Shown here piece by piece: positions 53,973 to 64,000 of a stretch of DNA of 64,000 nucleotides (the first letter of the stretch is position 1; the number at the start of each line of letters is the position of its first letter). A program made the position numbers and the translations under genes. Source of the DNA: Agrostemma githago. Its lineage: Eukaryota > Streptophyta > Magnoliopsida > Caryophyllales > Caryophyllaceae. Location: assembly GCA_958450325.1 (NCBI GenBank), contig OY288257.1:58915938-58979937 (forward strand), read 5' to 3'. The notes under the pieces are model-generated. The model saw only the letters and a program-made list of their open reading frames with translations. It was not told the origin of the DNA and ran no database searches.

Positions 53973-54334
53973 TTCCCTAGTAGAAATGTTGCCTGATCCT
54001 TCCACTGGGGGGTTTTTGAGAACTCTTTTGGGGTCTTGGATGCACTTGTCTGTACATAACAAATTGCATGTAGCATTTAGGTAAAATACCGACTCACGCT
54101 GGGGAAGAAGTGATTTTTGACTGATTTTTGGAAAGAATTTTTTTGAAAATTTTGAGAAAATGTCGAAAATTTTGAAAAAATTTGAAAATAGGAATGCTTG
54201 GGATGACTTGATTCCTAATCGGATTCTGACACAGACTGCTAAAATCTTCTGGTTAGGCCTGTATGCCTAGATGAAGTAGGGAACATCATAAAAATCTCTA
54301 TTCCAGGGGTGACTAGGAAAAGGGATTTCTCTAT

Positions 54335-54342
54335 TATAAATA
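54335..54342 (+). promoter_or_regulatory. TATA box of the antisense PMD-like gene (element C)
   Basis: TATAAATA in CTCTATTATAAATAGAGAG, 107 bp before the ATG at 54442. The box itself sits in a small palindrome. Compare 21006-21013 in element B. Confidence 0.65.
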
Positions 54343-54441
54343 GAGAGTTCTTGCCCTTAATCTTCTCATATTCCAACCCAAATATTTTCTTCTATCTTAA
54401 AAATCCTTTAGACTTTCAAGACAAAAACAAAACTTTCTGAT

Positions 54442-56159
54442 ATGGGTATCGAACATCTGACTGCGATGTTTCATGCGTGGGCCCAGAATTTTCGAGACGA
54501 AGATAAGGTTCAGCTAACTCAGATGGGAATTGTGGCTTTATTCCCGCTTCAGCGACTCAGGGTGGATGCACATTGTTTGGACGCTTGCTTATCCTTTTGG
54601 GATACTACCCACCATGTTTTCGCTTTTCTCCGGGGAGAAATATGTCCCCTTCCTGAAGAGATTGCAGCTGTAGGGGGTTGGTGTCCCAATGCTCATCCTG
54701 CTATTCCTTCTTTTTACCCTGACCCAAGAAGGAGACTGAGGGACTTTCTTGGGTTGTCTCATGCTGAGACAACTCGTATGGTAAAGGGAAGTTCTGTTTC
54801 CCTGTTTGACTTGGCTGATAAATTCATGGATCCAAATGGTGCCAGAATTTCTTCTACCCATAGGCGTAAGGCTTTTGCCTTTTGTATGCTGCATCGATAC
54901 GCCTTCGAGGGTCGGATGGATGCTGGCTCATGTCTAGGCGAGATCAGGCTAATCAGCATAGTGGATCAGATGGAGGCAGGTTACAGCCCAGCCTGGCTGA
55001 TAACTGGAGAGATTATTATGGGCCTTGACGCTAGGAGACTTGACCCGGATCGGCAATTAATGGGCAGTATTCGTCTTTTGCAGGTATTTGCCCTCTTTTT
55101 TTTTTCAAAAATTTTCCGAATTTTTTTTTTTAATTTCCGATTTTTTTTTTTTTTCGAATTTCTGAAAAAAAAAATTTAATTCGATTTTTTTCGAAAATTT
55201 CGATTTTTGATTTTTTTTTTTCAAAATTTTGATTTTTCGAAAGTTTTTGACTTTTCGAAATTTTTTTGCAGATCTGGTTGTCCGAGCGCCTGTCGATTAT
55301 AGAGCCCCCGATGAGCATATCCAGATATCGAAGCTGTCAGATTGGCTCACGGTCCCGACGAATAAGCTCTAGCCATCACATAAATCGGAAGTATTGGGAT
55401 GAAGAGCTAAGATTCCATGGCGGGCCCTTGATTAGGTGGAACGTGATCTGGTGGTTCCTCTCGTAGATGACGGGACTAGCCAAAAGAGATAAGGTCCGTT
55501 ACCTGGTGATCTTGTCTTTGGATTGGACCGTCCATATTTTCCCGGATCGTCTTTTAAGGCAGTTCGGTTCGTTCCAGCAGATCCCCAAAACTGAAGCAAT
55601 CATTAGTGTTTCGCTCCAATTGACGGACACTATGTGTGACACGTGGTTACAACGCTGGTTTACCCGTGTTATGTGGACTATACCTCGCCCTTGTCAAACC
55701 GCTTGGGTTTCTGAATCATATCGCAAGTGGGCTTCTGAAGAATCCGAAGAGGCCCGTAAAGCTTTAAAGACCGATGAGGCTTTTGACTTGGCCCGTAGAG
55801 AATCAGTAAAAGACAATAGATGGTTCTTTGACGAAAAAGAAACTCCAACTACCCTTATCCGGCCGGAGTCGGGTTCTAAGTCAAAAACTAAGACTCGAGC
55901 TAAAGAGACCAGTGCTAGTGACTTGGAGAGAAGGCTTGGGCCGAAAATGGCGGCCCGGGATAGGCTAGGCCCGCACGAACGACTACCCGAGAGGGTAAGG
56001 GCTCGACTAGGACCGACTGAGGTGACCGGGGAATCGAGTTTGAAGAAACGAGCCCGGGTTAAGGAGGTTCCCTTGGTTATCCGGGAACGCTCACCTCCAC
56101 GTCGACGTAGGTGGACCGAGAAAGAAGCTAAGGACAAGGGAAAGGGAAAAATGCCTTAG
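54442..56159 (+). pseudogene. Antisense PMD-like gene of element C, two exons, one nonsense codon
   Basis: Exon 1 is 54442-55083 (214 codons, the same as in B), the intron 55084-55271 (188 nt, GTATTT…TTTGCAG), exon 2 55272-56159. Key parts: L-D-A-C-L-S-F-W-D-T-T-H-H-V-F and P-L-P-E-E-I-A-A-V-G-G-W, as in B. After splicing the frame reads L-L-Q-I-W-L-S-E-R-L-S-I. Exon 2 has I-R-W-N-V-I-W-W, with Trp where B has TGA, but carries its own TAG at 55464-55466. The tail is rich in Arg/Lys/Pro (R-E-R-S-P-P-R-R-R-R), possibly a nuclear signal. AATAAA follows at 56233-56238. The two copies are perhaps 60% identical in protein by eye, so the gene was carried by their common ancestor. Confidence 0.78.
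55084..55271 (+). other. Intron of the antisense PMD-like gene (element C)
   Basis: GT…AG, T-rich, with TTTTTCGA-type units. Same position and phase as the 187-nt intron in B. An unspliced read-through of exon 1 runs about 30 codons into it before a stop. Confidence 0.75.
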
Positions 56160-56504
56160 TTTTTATTATTTAAATATTAGTACTATTTTTGTGTGTTTGT
56201 TTTTTTTTTGTAATTGGATTTTTTTTGAAATAAATAAAGGAAGTTTATTAAAAACCGTTCCTGTTTTTTTTCGATTGCAGTGGTTGTGCCCTTTTGAGGG
56301 GCTGCCTACGTATCCACAAATAGTGGAATCAAACCAAACGTAGTTCAGATTTAACTTGCAATTTCGAAATACATCAAGACTATTGGTTCAAGATGCTTAT
56401 AACAGTAGAATAAGTAATTCTAACTTTTGACTTGTCTTTAAAAGTTTATTTTGAAAAGATGTTTTTTTTTATAAACTTTTGCAAATGACATTGAGAGAAA
56501 TGGG
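56160..56504. other. Convergent spacer in element C
   Basis: Contains AATAAA at 56233-56238 for the plus-strand gene and the block TGCCTACGTATCCAC shared with element B's spacer at about 23028-23042. No coding sequence. Confidence 0.6.
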
Positions 56505-58095
56505 TTAAGGGTAATAACGCTTCAACTGGTCCAGGTTAGTTGGGTTGACAAACTCATTCCCGTCCAGATCTGTTAGCATCACCGCTCCGCCTGATAGAAT
56601 CTTCTTTACCAAATATGGTCCGGCCCAGTTAGGTTTGAATTTTCCTCTTGGGTCTACTGGTAATAAATCTCGAACAGACTTGAGAACCAAATCTCCTTCT
56701 TTGATATTCCTGGGCCTTACCCTTTTATTGATGGCCCGTTGGATCCTCTTTTGATATATTTGTATATTGTTGAGGGCACGAGATCGCCGTTCGTCTAAAA
56801 GGACTAGCGAGTCATATCGTTCTCGGACCCAATCGGCTTCAGGTACTTGACTTTCGAGCAAGATTCTGAGTGACGGTACTTCTAACTCAACGGGTTGGAC
56901 CGCTTCCATTCCGTATGTAAGATAATACGGTGTTGCCCCGGTCGCAGTACGAATCGAGGTCCGATATCCCCAAAGTGCAAAGGGTATCTTGTCGGGCCAA
57001 TCCCGATAATTGTCAGCCATCTTTTTGAGTATGGTGACAATGGTCTTGTTAGCTGCTTTTACCGCTCCATTGGTTTGGGGTCGGTAGGGTGAAGACGTAT
57101 GCCTTTGGATCTTGTACTTGGCTAGCAAGGCTGCCGTCTCGGCTTGAAAGTGGGTCCCGTGGTCACTGATGAATTCATGAGGGATCCCATACCAGCATAT
57201 TATCCTATTTTGGATAAATTTGGCAACATGGCTGGCGTTGAGAATACGATAAGATTCCGCTTCGACCCATTTGGTGAAATAGTCGATAGCTACCAAAATG
57301 AACCAGTGTCCTCCGGTTCCAGAGAGGTTTATCTTTCCAATTATATCGATTCCCCATGTTGAAAATGGCCAAGGTGACGTCATGGTGTACAGCAGGGATG
57401 GTGGCATATGCTGCACATTAGCGAAAATCTGGCAATTATGGCAACGTTTGACGTAAAGCTGACAATCGGTTTCCATGTTGTTCCAGTAATATCCGAGTCT
57501 CATGATCTTCCAGACTAGCATCTGGGCGTTCATGTGAGGACCACACTCGCCGTCATGTACTTCGGCCATGACCTTTTCGGCGTTACCCTTATCGACACAT
57601 AAAAGGAGAGCCCTCTGCGGTGTCTTCTTGTAAAGTTGTCCATCGTTGGTACGGACGAACTGGGTTGCTAGCAACGTAAGGCCTTTTTGGCTCGATTGTC
57701 GGCCCCGGGTGGATACTCCCCGGTTGTCAAATATTCTTGGATAGCCTTATACCACGGCTCGGGATCGGGTATCTCGATGTCTTCGATGTCGTGGATATAT
57801 GCTGGCTCGGATCGCCTTTCGACACAGATCGGCATGCTGGTCATATGATCGGGAATGTTTAGTAAAGATGCCAGTTTTGAAAGTGCATCTGCGAACTGAT
57901 TTTCTTCCCGAGTTAGATATATATACTCTACCTTTTGGAATTGTTTCTCGAGATCCCTTACCCGTGCCTGCTAGGCCACGAGGTTGGCATTTCGGGTTTT
58001 CCATTTTTGGAGTGCTTGGTTAATGACCAGAGATGAATCCCCGTGTACTCGGAGGTTTGTGACCCCTAAATCGGCGGCGGCTTGTAGCCCGTGGA
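56505..58095 (-). pseudogene. Element C pol, end of second RNase H plus integrase
   Basis: 57674-56505 is open for 389 codons. The zinc part has H-D-G-E-C-G-P-H and C-Q-L-Y-V-K-R-C-H-N-C. The core has W-G-I-D-I-I-G-K (first Asp kept), I-S-D-H-G-T-H-F (second Asp kept) and N-G-A-V-K-A-A, where the catalytic Glu is Lys. The C-terminus is like that of B, ending L-K-R-Y-Y-P. Upstream, 58095-57675 continues the second RNase H (H-G-D-S-S-L-V-I; F-A-D-A-L-S-K) but has a TAG near 57972 and a frameshift at about 57672. The MITE at 58096 splits it from the rest. Confidence 0.85.
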
Positions 58096-58880
58096 TAGAG
58101 GTGGCAATCGGGTCACTCGAGTCGGTTATGGGTCGGGTTAAGACGGGTCGGGTCATCTCGGGTTCGGGTTTTAACGGGTCAGTATACTTAGACGGGTCGG
58201 TTTGGGTTCGAGTCGAGTCTCTTACGGGTCGGGTTTACTCGGGTTAAAAATCGTAACGGGTCGGTTCTGGTTCGGGTCGGTTATCTAATAAATCGGGTTA
58301 TATCGGATCAATGGTCGGTTCTGGTTCGGGTCGGTTATCTAATCGGGTCTATTCGGTTCAATCATCGGGTATTCCATGGGTTAGTTGAGTCACTTTAGTA
58401 TATTTTCGGGTCTAGTTTTGAAAATAATCGGGTCAACTTGAGTAATACAATAAATCACGTCAGTTAAGGCTAGACAATAAATCAGATTAATTCAGGTTAG
58501 ACAACCAATCGGGTCAATTCGGGTAAAAATAACGAATCAGGTCGATGTGTTGGATTCAAATTGAGTCACTAATAATTTTTACTTTAGAAAGTTAGATACA
58601 CGAACTCAAAATAATACATGAAACGAATTATGGGTCAAGTCGGGTCGGGTCACAAGTCGGTTCGGGTCATGTCATTTCGGGTCCTATCGGGTTCGCGGTT
58701 AGCCTTCGGGTCGGGTCAGGTCGGGTTCGGTTCATAGTATTTCGGGTTGTATCGGGTTATCGGTTTGTCATTGGGTCGGGTCGGGTCGATTTCGGTTCAT
58801 CAAAAGTTCGGGTTCTATCGGGTCGGGTTTCGGGTGGGTTGCATCGGTTTCGCGGGTCGGGTCAGCTTTTGCCATCTCTA
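58096..58880 (-). mobile_element. hAT-like MITE of GGGTCGGGT repeats, copy 2, 785 bp
   Basis: Ends TAGAGGTGGCAA and the inverse of TAGAGATGGCAA, with exact 8-bp duplication CCCGTGGA (58088-58095, 58881-58888). It is the reverse complement of the element at 43681-44468 across its whole length with few changes. It inserted in the second RNase H of element C. Apparent open frames are artefacts of the repeats. Confidence 0.92.
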
Positions 58881-59477
58881 CCCGTGGATACATGCTTCAT
58901 ACTCAGCAGCGTTATTGGTGACGTCAAAGTCCAATTTGATAGACACGGGAGTATGCTCCCCTCTTGGCGAGATTAGAAGTATCCCGACTCCAAATCCTCG
59001 GAAATTGGATGCTCCGTCGAAGTATAAATCCCACGTCTCGGTGTCAGTATGGAAAATATCTTCATCCAGGAAGGACCAAGTGTCGGTGTGCCCTTCCTCG
59101 GTTATGGGACTGTTGGTGAGAAATTCGTCTACTATTCGGCCTTTGATGGCTTTCAACGGTACGAACTTTAGATCGAATTCCGCCAGCATCAGGGTCCATC
59201 TCGATATCCTTCCGTTGAGAATGGGCTTTTCGAAGAGATACTTGATCGGATCCATTCTTGACAGTACTTGTACCTCATAGCTGAGCATGTAATGTCGGAG
59301 CTTCTTAGTGGCCCAGACCAAAGCTAAACACGTCTTTTCGAGCATGGTGTATTTACACTCGTACTCTAAAAACTCTTTGCTGATGTAGTATATAGCCCGT
59401 TCTTCGGAGTTGACCGTTTGAGCAAGCACAGCCCCCATGGCTGTCTCTGTCGTGGTTAGGTACAACGACAAAGGCAA
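58881..59477 (-). pseudogene. Element C pol, RNase H and start of second RNase H
   Basis: The frame reads L-Y-L-T-T-T-E-T-A-M-G (degenerate gypsy RNase H, Asp replaced), Y-I-S-K-E-F-L-E-Y, then the second RNase H L-Y-F-D-G-A-S and N-N-A-A-E-Y-E-A-C. It ends at the MITE insertion. It overlaps the preceding RT frame (59456-60424) by a frameshift. Confidence 0.85.
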
Positions 59478-60424
59478 AAACCGGGTTGAGGTGGCATCAA
59501 GACCGGCGGTGAAGACAATATTTCTTTGATTCTGTCAAAGGCTGCTTGACACTTGTCGTCCCATAGTAACCGTTCCCCTATTTTCATCTTCTTGAAGATC
59601 GGTTCACACACCATGGTTAGCTTTGAAATGAATCTGCTGATGTATTGAACTTTTTCGAGAAACCCTCTTATCTCCTTTTCGATCTTAGGAGGTTGCATCT
59701 CGGTGATGGCCTTAATTTTGGCTGGATCGACTTCGATGCCGCGTTGGCTGACGATGTGACCCAGTAGTTTGCCAGATGTTACCCCGAAACTGCATTTCTG
59801 AGGGTTTAACCTCATGTTGTATTTGCGTAATCGGGTGAAAAACTTTCTTAGGGCGGTGATGTGATCGTCCCTGTCTTTAGATTTGACGATCATATTGTCC
59901 ACGTAAACTTCCACTTCTTTATGCATCATGTCATGTAATAAAGTTGTGGCGGTTCGTTTATAGGTGGCCCCGGCATTGATGAGACCAAATGGCATAACGG
60001 TATAGCAATAAGTACCCCAAGGTGTAATGAAGGTGGTCTTATCCATATCTTCCTCTGCCATTTTTATTTGATTGTACCCGACATACCCGTCCATGAATGA
60101 TAGAAGGGCATGATCAGCTGTGTTATCCACCAATATATCGATGTGTGGTAACGGAAAATCGTCTTTTGGACTCGCCTTGTTAAGATCCCGAAAGTCTACA
60201 CAGACACGTACTTTACCGTCTTTTTTAGGGACCGACACGATGTTCGCAACCCAATCTGGATACTCGGAGACTCGTATGAACCCAGCCTTGAATTGTTTGT
60301 CGACCTCCTCCTTGACCTTGAGGGACCATTCGGGCCTCATGCGTCGGAGTTTCTGCTTAACCGGCTTGAATCCTTCCTTGATCGGTATATGGTGCTCGGC
60401 TATTTCGCGGTCTATCCCCGACAT
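59456..60424 (-). pseudogene. Element C pol, reverse transcriptase
   Basis: 322 codons. Motifs: V-C-V-D-F-R-D-L-N-K-A, L-L-S-F-M-D-G-Y-V-G-Y-N-Q-I, and the active-site box as Y-V-D-N-M-I where B has Y-V-D-D-M-I, so the second catalytic Asp is Asn. The thumb/connection follows without the stop that breaks B. Upstream, a TAA at about 60457 replaces a Glu codon of B. Confidence 0.88.
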
Positions 60425-60457
60425 GTTCTTGTAGGACCATGCGAAGACGTCTTTGAA

Positions 60458-60993
60458 TTATTGGAGGAGATTGATGAACTGTTGTTTCTCCTCGGGATCT
60501 AAAGATAACCCTATCTTAAGCATCTGAGGCTCTAAGGTTGTTCCCACGTTGATGTATTCGGTTTCTTCGATTACCGGATTGCGGGATTCCCTTTGCTCTA
60601 GTTGCTCGATCAGATGTAGAGGTAAGGATACCTGTTCGTCGGGTTTCTCAATGTCATTGCACAAAATATTTTGAAAATTAAGGAAATTTTGAAAATGAGA
60701 CAAGTCGTAAGCAGAACGGCTGTTATTATTCATAAATTGAGAAAATAGCTCGAAAAGAGCTGCCATCTGATCGCTAGTCAGTGGCGGGATAGGTAGGGTG
60801 CCCGGGACAGACCCCGAAGCACCAGGAAAAGCTAAAGGGAGAGGGGGAGTTACAGGACTGACCCTAGCACCGGACTCACTAGACTCGATCTCAGACTCTG
60901 ACTCAGACTCCGACTCAGACTCAGACTCTGATTCTGGCATCTCTCCTTCCCCTGTGATCAGCTTGAAAGTCCTTCCTTGACTGTCAGTCCATT
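60458..60993 (-). pseudogene. Element C gag end and linker, cut by element D
   Basis: The frame 60940-60458 begins in the Ser-Glu repeat (E-S-E-S-E-S) and continues with L-P-I-P-P-L-T-S-D-Q-M-A-A-L-F-E-L-F and the region just before RT, as in B. No protease motif occurs in what remains. The upstream part is lost from view at D's LTR (60994). Confidence 0.8.
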
Positions 60994-61382
60994 TGTAGAC
61001 ACCCGCATTTTGACCGCCAGGTGTCTATGGCAGTTTCCAAAAAACACCCGATGATGATCGGACGCTAACGTGTTTCTATGCGCTCGGATACGGGCTCAAA
61101 TCTATTAATCGCTGGCTAACACACTTACAGAGTACAAATCTCGCCAAACGGGCCTCAAATCCAGGCCCAGTGGATCATTCCGAGTCAAACAAGACTAATT
61201 TGGGCCAAAACCGACACCGGAAATAAAACCGACTTTTTGCGATTGGGTCAACCCCGGTCAAAGTCGTTTCCGAGACACACAAAAACAGCTATACAACCCT
61301 CAAAAAGTCCAAGTCAAACACAAAACCCATCAAACACAAATCACGGTCCAAAGTCGACGGACATGCGCGACCCAGCTGGGCC

Positions 61383-61486
61383 ACTCGATCGAGTGACCCA
61401 CCCACTCGATCGAGTGGGCCTATTTCGAGCCCGACGGCTGGCATAACGGGCCACTCGACCGAGTTAGTCACCTACTCGGTCGAGTA
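61383..61486. repeat. Cluster of four CTCGATCGAG-type palindromes, element D
   Basis: Two CACTCGATCGAGTG, then ACTCGACCGAGT and ACTCGGTCGAGT, ending about 30 bp before the TATATAAA box. Confidence 0.85.
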
Positions 61487-61514
61487 ACCCTAAACCGGGT
61501 GCCCTAGCTCTTCC

Positions 61515-61522
61515 TATATAAA
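61515..61522 (+). promoter_or_regulatory. LTR TATA box, element D
   Basis: TATATAAA, 521 bp into the LTR. The transcribed leader after it holds repeated AACCCTA phrases. Confidence 0.7.
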
Positions 61523-62636
61523 CAACCCCATGCAACACATTACACATCTTTACAATCTCTTTACAAACCCTAACTTTTTATAACCCTAGTACACTCTAGG
61601 ACAACCCTACACACACTACATCCTTACAAACCCTAATCAAAACCTAGTAATCCTACACTAGCAAAAACCCTAAACCTAGTTTTAGGAAATCAATCCCGAG
61701 CCACCATAACTTGATCTACATAAAACCTCGAAGACTCTTGTGTTGAAGCCACGGTTACGAGTCCGCACCGAGACAAGAACATGTAGTTTGAGGGTGTCAA
61801 AACCCTCTTTTCTTCTCCCTCTCTCCTCGTCGTCCGTCCTCCTCTTCTCCATCTTTTTTTTCGTTTTTTTTATTATTTTATTTATTGCACCGTAATATTG
61901 ATAATACTACTAATATTAAAATACTAAAATATTTATCGATTTGTGTCGAATAAGAAGGATACCGGGATAAGGAAAACCGCATATACAAGTGTACTGCACA
62001 CGCGTCGTCGGTCGCTTATCCCGGTACCCCGACTATTTGATTAATGAGATAAATTTACTTAAACAACAAGTCGTTATTATTTCTCGTCATCATCATCTTT
62101 AATATTGCATCCATCAATTTTCAAATCAATTTTAATAAGGGTCGAAACCCGTTGACACGGATCCGACATCACAATCCCTAGGGATTTATTTCGATGTCGG
62201 AGAAGTCGGGGGAATCAAGTTTTTTTTATTATTCCAATAAAGCGTCGATTTTAGATTCGATACCAATTCCATAATTGGACATCGAATCTAACAATCAAGT
62301 CATATGAATTAATTAACGTGATTTGTTCATATCACGATAATTAATTTAAAGCGACTAAAATTAATTTATCTTTTTTTCTATTTCACTCTAATATTCCATA
62401 TCGATTCAAATAATCGAATATGGGATACAACGAGTACTCCAAATTTAGAATCGGGTATAAATTCAACCATATTTATATTCGGTTCAACAAAATTCGCGAT
62501 TTATAAAATAACCAAGTCGAACATAAATTATGCAATATTTATGTCCGATTCGGTAAAATCGTCGAACTCTCAAAAATCAAAAGCAATTTCAAAATCAATA
62601 ATTAAATTGCAAACGAACCAAGTTCATACAGGTGCC

Positions 62637-62857
62637 ACTCGACCGAGTGCCTTAGTCACTCGATCGAGTGACACCCTAAAATCGAGTCAGAATGCTAATT
62701 ACGACCACCACTCGATCGAGTCTCATAGTGACTCGGTCGAGTGGCCATGTACTCGACCGAGTTGGTCAATAACTCGGCCGAGTATGGTCCATAACGCAAA
62801 ACAGAATCACTTTTTACAGGTCTACTCGATCGAGTCCATCGACCACTCGACCGAGTA
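62637..62857. repeat. Cluster of eight CTCGATCGAG-type palindromes, element D
   Basis: Eight dyads of ACTCG[AG][CT]CGAGT within about 220 bp, in reverse order relative to solo LTR A (31951-32182), as expected for opposite strands. Confidence 0.85.
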
Positions 62858-63665
62858 GCCTCATCACGACCAAAACAACGAGTCGTACATTCTTCTATTT
62901 TCAAACTCGATAGTATTTTACGACCTAGTCGACACGTGTTTAATCAATCATGTGTATTACTATCTTTTCAAACCATGCATCTCATATTTGCACCTTTTCA
63001 TCTCATCTCATATTTACATAAACCGTTATTATTCGTTATATCATTACATCGTTTACTAACGCGTTTGTTATTTCTTTTGCCAATTAAATTATTGTTCGTT
63101 TATTGTACTAAATGAACCCGCATGCTAAAATACAACTTCGACGTTAATTTTAGTTGCATTAAATTGACTTAGAAACCCGTTTCAGTTCCATTCACATGTT
63201 TAGGGAAAATAAATCTTCGCATATCATTTTCCCGTTTTACTAACGCGCGTATTGGAAAGTCATTCGAATTCTTAGTAGAGGCCGCTAATGTGCGGGCGGG
63301 GTTGGGTGTCCTTTGTGGGCTTCCCAACACGTACCCTCACCCCTTACTCAGAACCTCGGTTTCCGGATGCCCGAAACCGTTGGCGCACGAGAGTCATTCA
63401 ATACACGATATCCGATAATGTCGGTATCAGTATCAAATGCAAAGGGACGAGCCCAATAAACTCTGACATCGGAAATGGGCCGTATTTTGTATACGGCCCA
63501 CTACGACATAGAGTGGGCTCGAACGGTTCCGAATAACCACAAAACTCGGTGGCGACTCCACATAGACCTAAATTTCAATTCGATCCATTCTCATATGGAG
63601 ATTCATTCGCCTCCCCAAACCCGCGCGTGGCCGCGTCGGGGTGGACCTATGTTATGTCCACAATT

Positions 63666-63683
63666 TGGCGACTCCGCTGGGGA
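63666..63683 (+). other. Element D primer-binding site
   Basis: TGGCGACTCCGCTGGGGA, three bases after the LTR, identical to that of element B. Confidence 0.82.
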
Positions 63684-64000
63684 TTAACTGATGCGTGACT
63701 TACCATCGGCATCCTCAGGGTGAGACTCGAATAGAAATCGTTTGACAAATACAATACGCGTTTTAGTTTTACGGTTCATGCATAACCCATATTTTCCCGG
63801 GCCGGTACTCGCGACCGACGTCCCACTATACCGTTGATGTACTCAAATATGGATATGTCAAAAGGTGTCCATAGTCGATTCGAGTGGGTTTCGCGGCATG
63901 TTCTAAGATCAACTCGACTTAGGAAGTCCGTCCCGATCAACGTCTAGACTATGTACACTGGTATAGACCCTCTATAGACCGACCGAGACTTAGTATAGAG
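63684..64000 (+). other. Element D leader
   Basis: Non-coding. Matches the leader of element B (29334-29020, minus strand), for example CCCGGGCCGGTAC, AGGAAGTCCG and TACACTGGTATAGACC. Confidence 0.8.

Larger units (their letters stand above)
51372..60993 (-). mobile_element. Element C: Tat-lineage gypsy retrotransposon, cut by element D
   Basis: Sister of element B on the same strand. Its 3' LTR is 51372-53615 with the same polypurine tract, an antisense PMD-like gene, integrase, second RNase H (split by an hAT-like MITE at 58096-58880), RT and the end of gag. Element D begins at 60994, so the gag start and 5' LTR lie outside the window. Catalytic changes (RT Y-V-D-N, integrase Glu to Lys), stops and frameshifts mark it as dead and older than B. 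TTAGT (51367-51371) should be its target duplication; the partner is not visible. Confidence 0.9.
60994..63662 (+). repeat. Element D 5' LTR (family 1), 2669 bp
   Basis: TGTAGACACCC…ATGTCCACA. Same family as solo LTR A. It holds four palindromes before and eight after the TATA box, the AACATGTAGTTTGAGGGTG phrase at about 61780, and a sense-strand end shared with all the other LTRs (63280-63662). Short frames such as 63288-63536 recur in all copies as shadows. Confidence 0.93.
60994..64000 (+). mobile_element. Element D: gypsy retrotransposon, 5' end only
   Basis: Plus-strand element inserted in element C's gag. 5' LTR 60994-63662, primer site 63666-63683, leader to the window end. Its leader matches that of B on the other strand. 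The likely duplication is CCATT (60989-60993); the partner is outside. The coding part is not in the window. Confidence 0.88.

Noticed and set aside
58747..59280. 177-codon plus-strand frame in element C
   Set aside because: Runs from the hAT-like MITE into the antisense of pol; a chance frame opposite a real coding region.

Overview
The window is plant nuclear DNA and most of it is transposable elements. Evidence for a plant: a phytocyanin (plantacyanin) gene split by one GT-AG intron, Ty1/copia and Ty3/gypsy retrotransposons of plant type, Stowaway-like MITEs flanked by TA that start CTCCCTCC, and CACTA, Helitron, hAT-like, Mutator-like and LINE remnants. I infer a eudicot; the dense CTCCCTCCGT-type MITEs and Tat-lineage retroelements would suit Caryophyllales, but that is a guess. 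There is one convincing host gene, at 38.4-41.6 kb.

Layout. 1-11.9 kb: AT-rich intergenic DNA with three Stowaway-like MITEs, a 5'-truncated LINE with an exact 15-bp target duplication, a decayed copia relic on the minus strand (8.3-10.1 kb), a LINE relic and a Tourist-like MITE. 11.9-37.5 kb: a four-deep nest. An old minus-strand copia element (LTRs at 11898-12575 and about 36958-37471, TSD TTTTA) is split by a CACTA element (14594-34414, TSD CAC). The CACTA holds a small Helitron (14623-15528), a MITE, exon-like captured sequence and a solo gypsy LTR (17227-33853, TSD CAAAG). That solo LTR is split by a complete 13.9-kb gypsy element, B (17966-31880, TSD CTAAG). 37.5-42.2 kb: the plantacyanin gene, with a MITE upstream and three in its 2.8-kb intron. 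42.2-47 kb: part of a third LTR type, split by a Helitron (itself split by an hAT-like MITE) and by a 1.26-kb foldback element with a 10-bp TSD. 47.3-51.4 kb: two decayed transposon-type genes facing apart, with 5' introns full of short repeats. 51.4-61 kb: gypsy element C, sister of B, split by a second hAT-like MITE and cut by element D, whose 5' LTR (60994-63662) and leader run off the end.

B, C and D look like the Tat/Ogre/Retand branch of Ty3/gypsy: a primer site reading TGGCGACTCCGCTGGGGA next to the LTR, LTRs of 2.2-2.7 kb, gag-RT-RNase H-second RNase H-integrase order, and no chromodomain. Two points stand out. First, B and C each carry, antisense between integrase and the 3' LTR, a separate gene with its own TATA box, a 642-nt first exon, a 187-188-nt T-rich GT-AG intron, a second exon and an AATAAA signal; its product resembles the plant mobile domain (PMD) family. 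Second, the protease that should lie between gag and RT is missing, replaced by a Ser-Glu-rich linker; this is clear in B, and the surviving part of C has the same linker. The family-1 LTRs also each carry exactly twelve short palindromes of the CACTCGATCGAGTG type, four just before the LTR TATA box and eight downstream.

All alignments and counts were made by eye.
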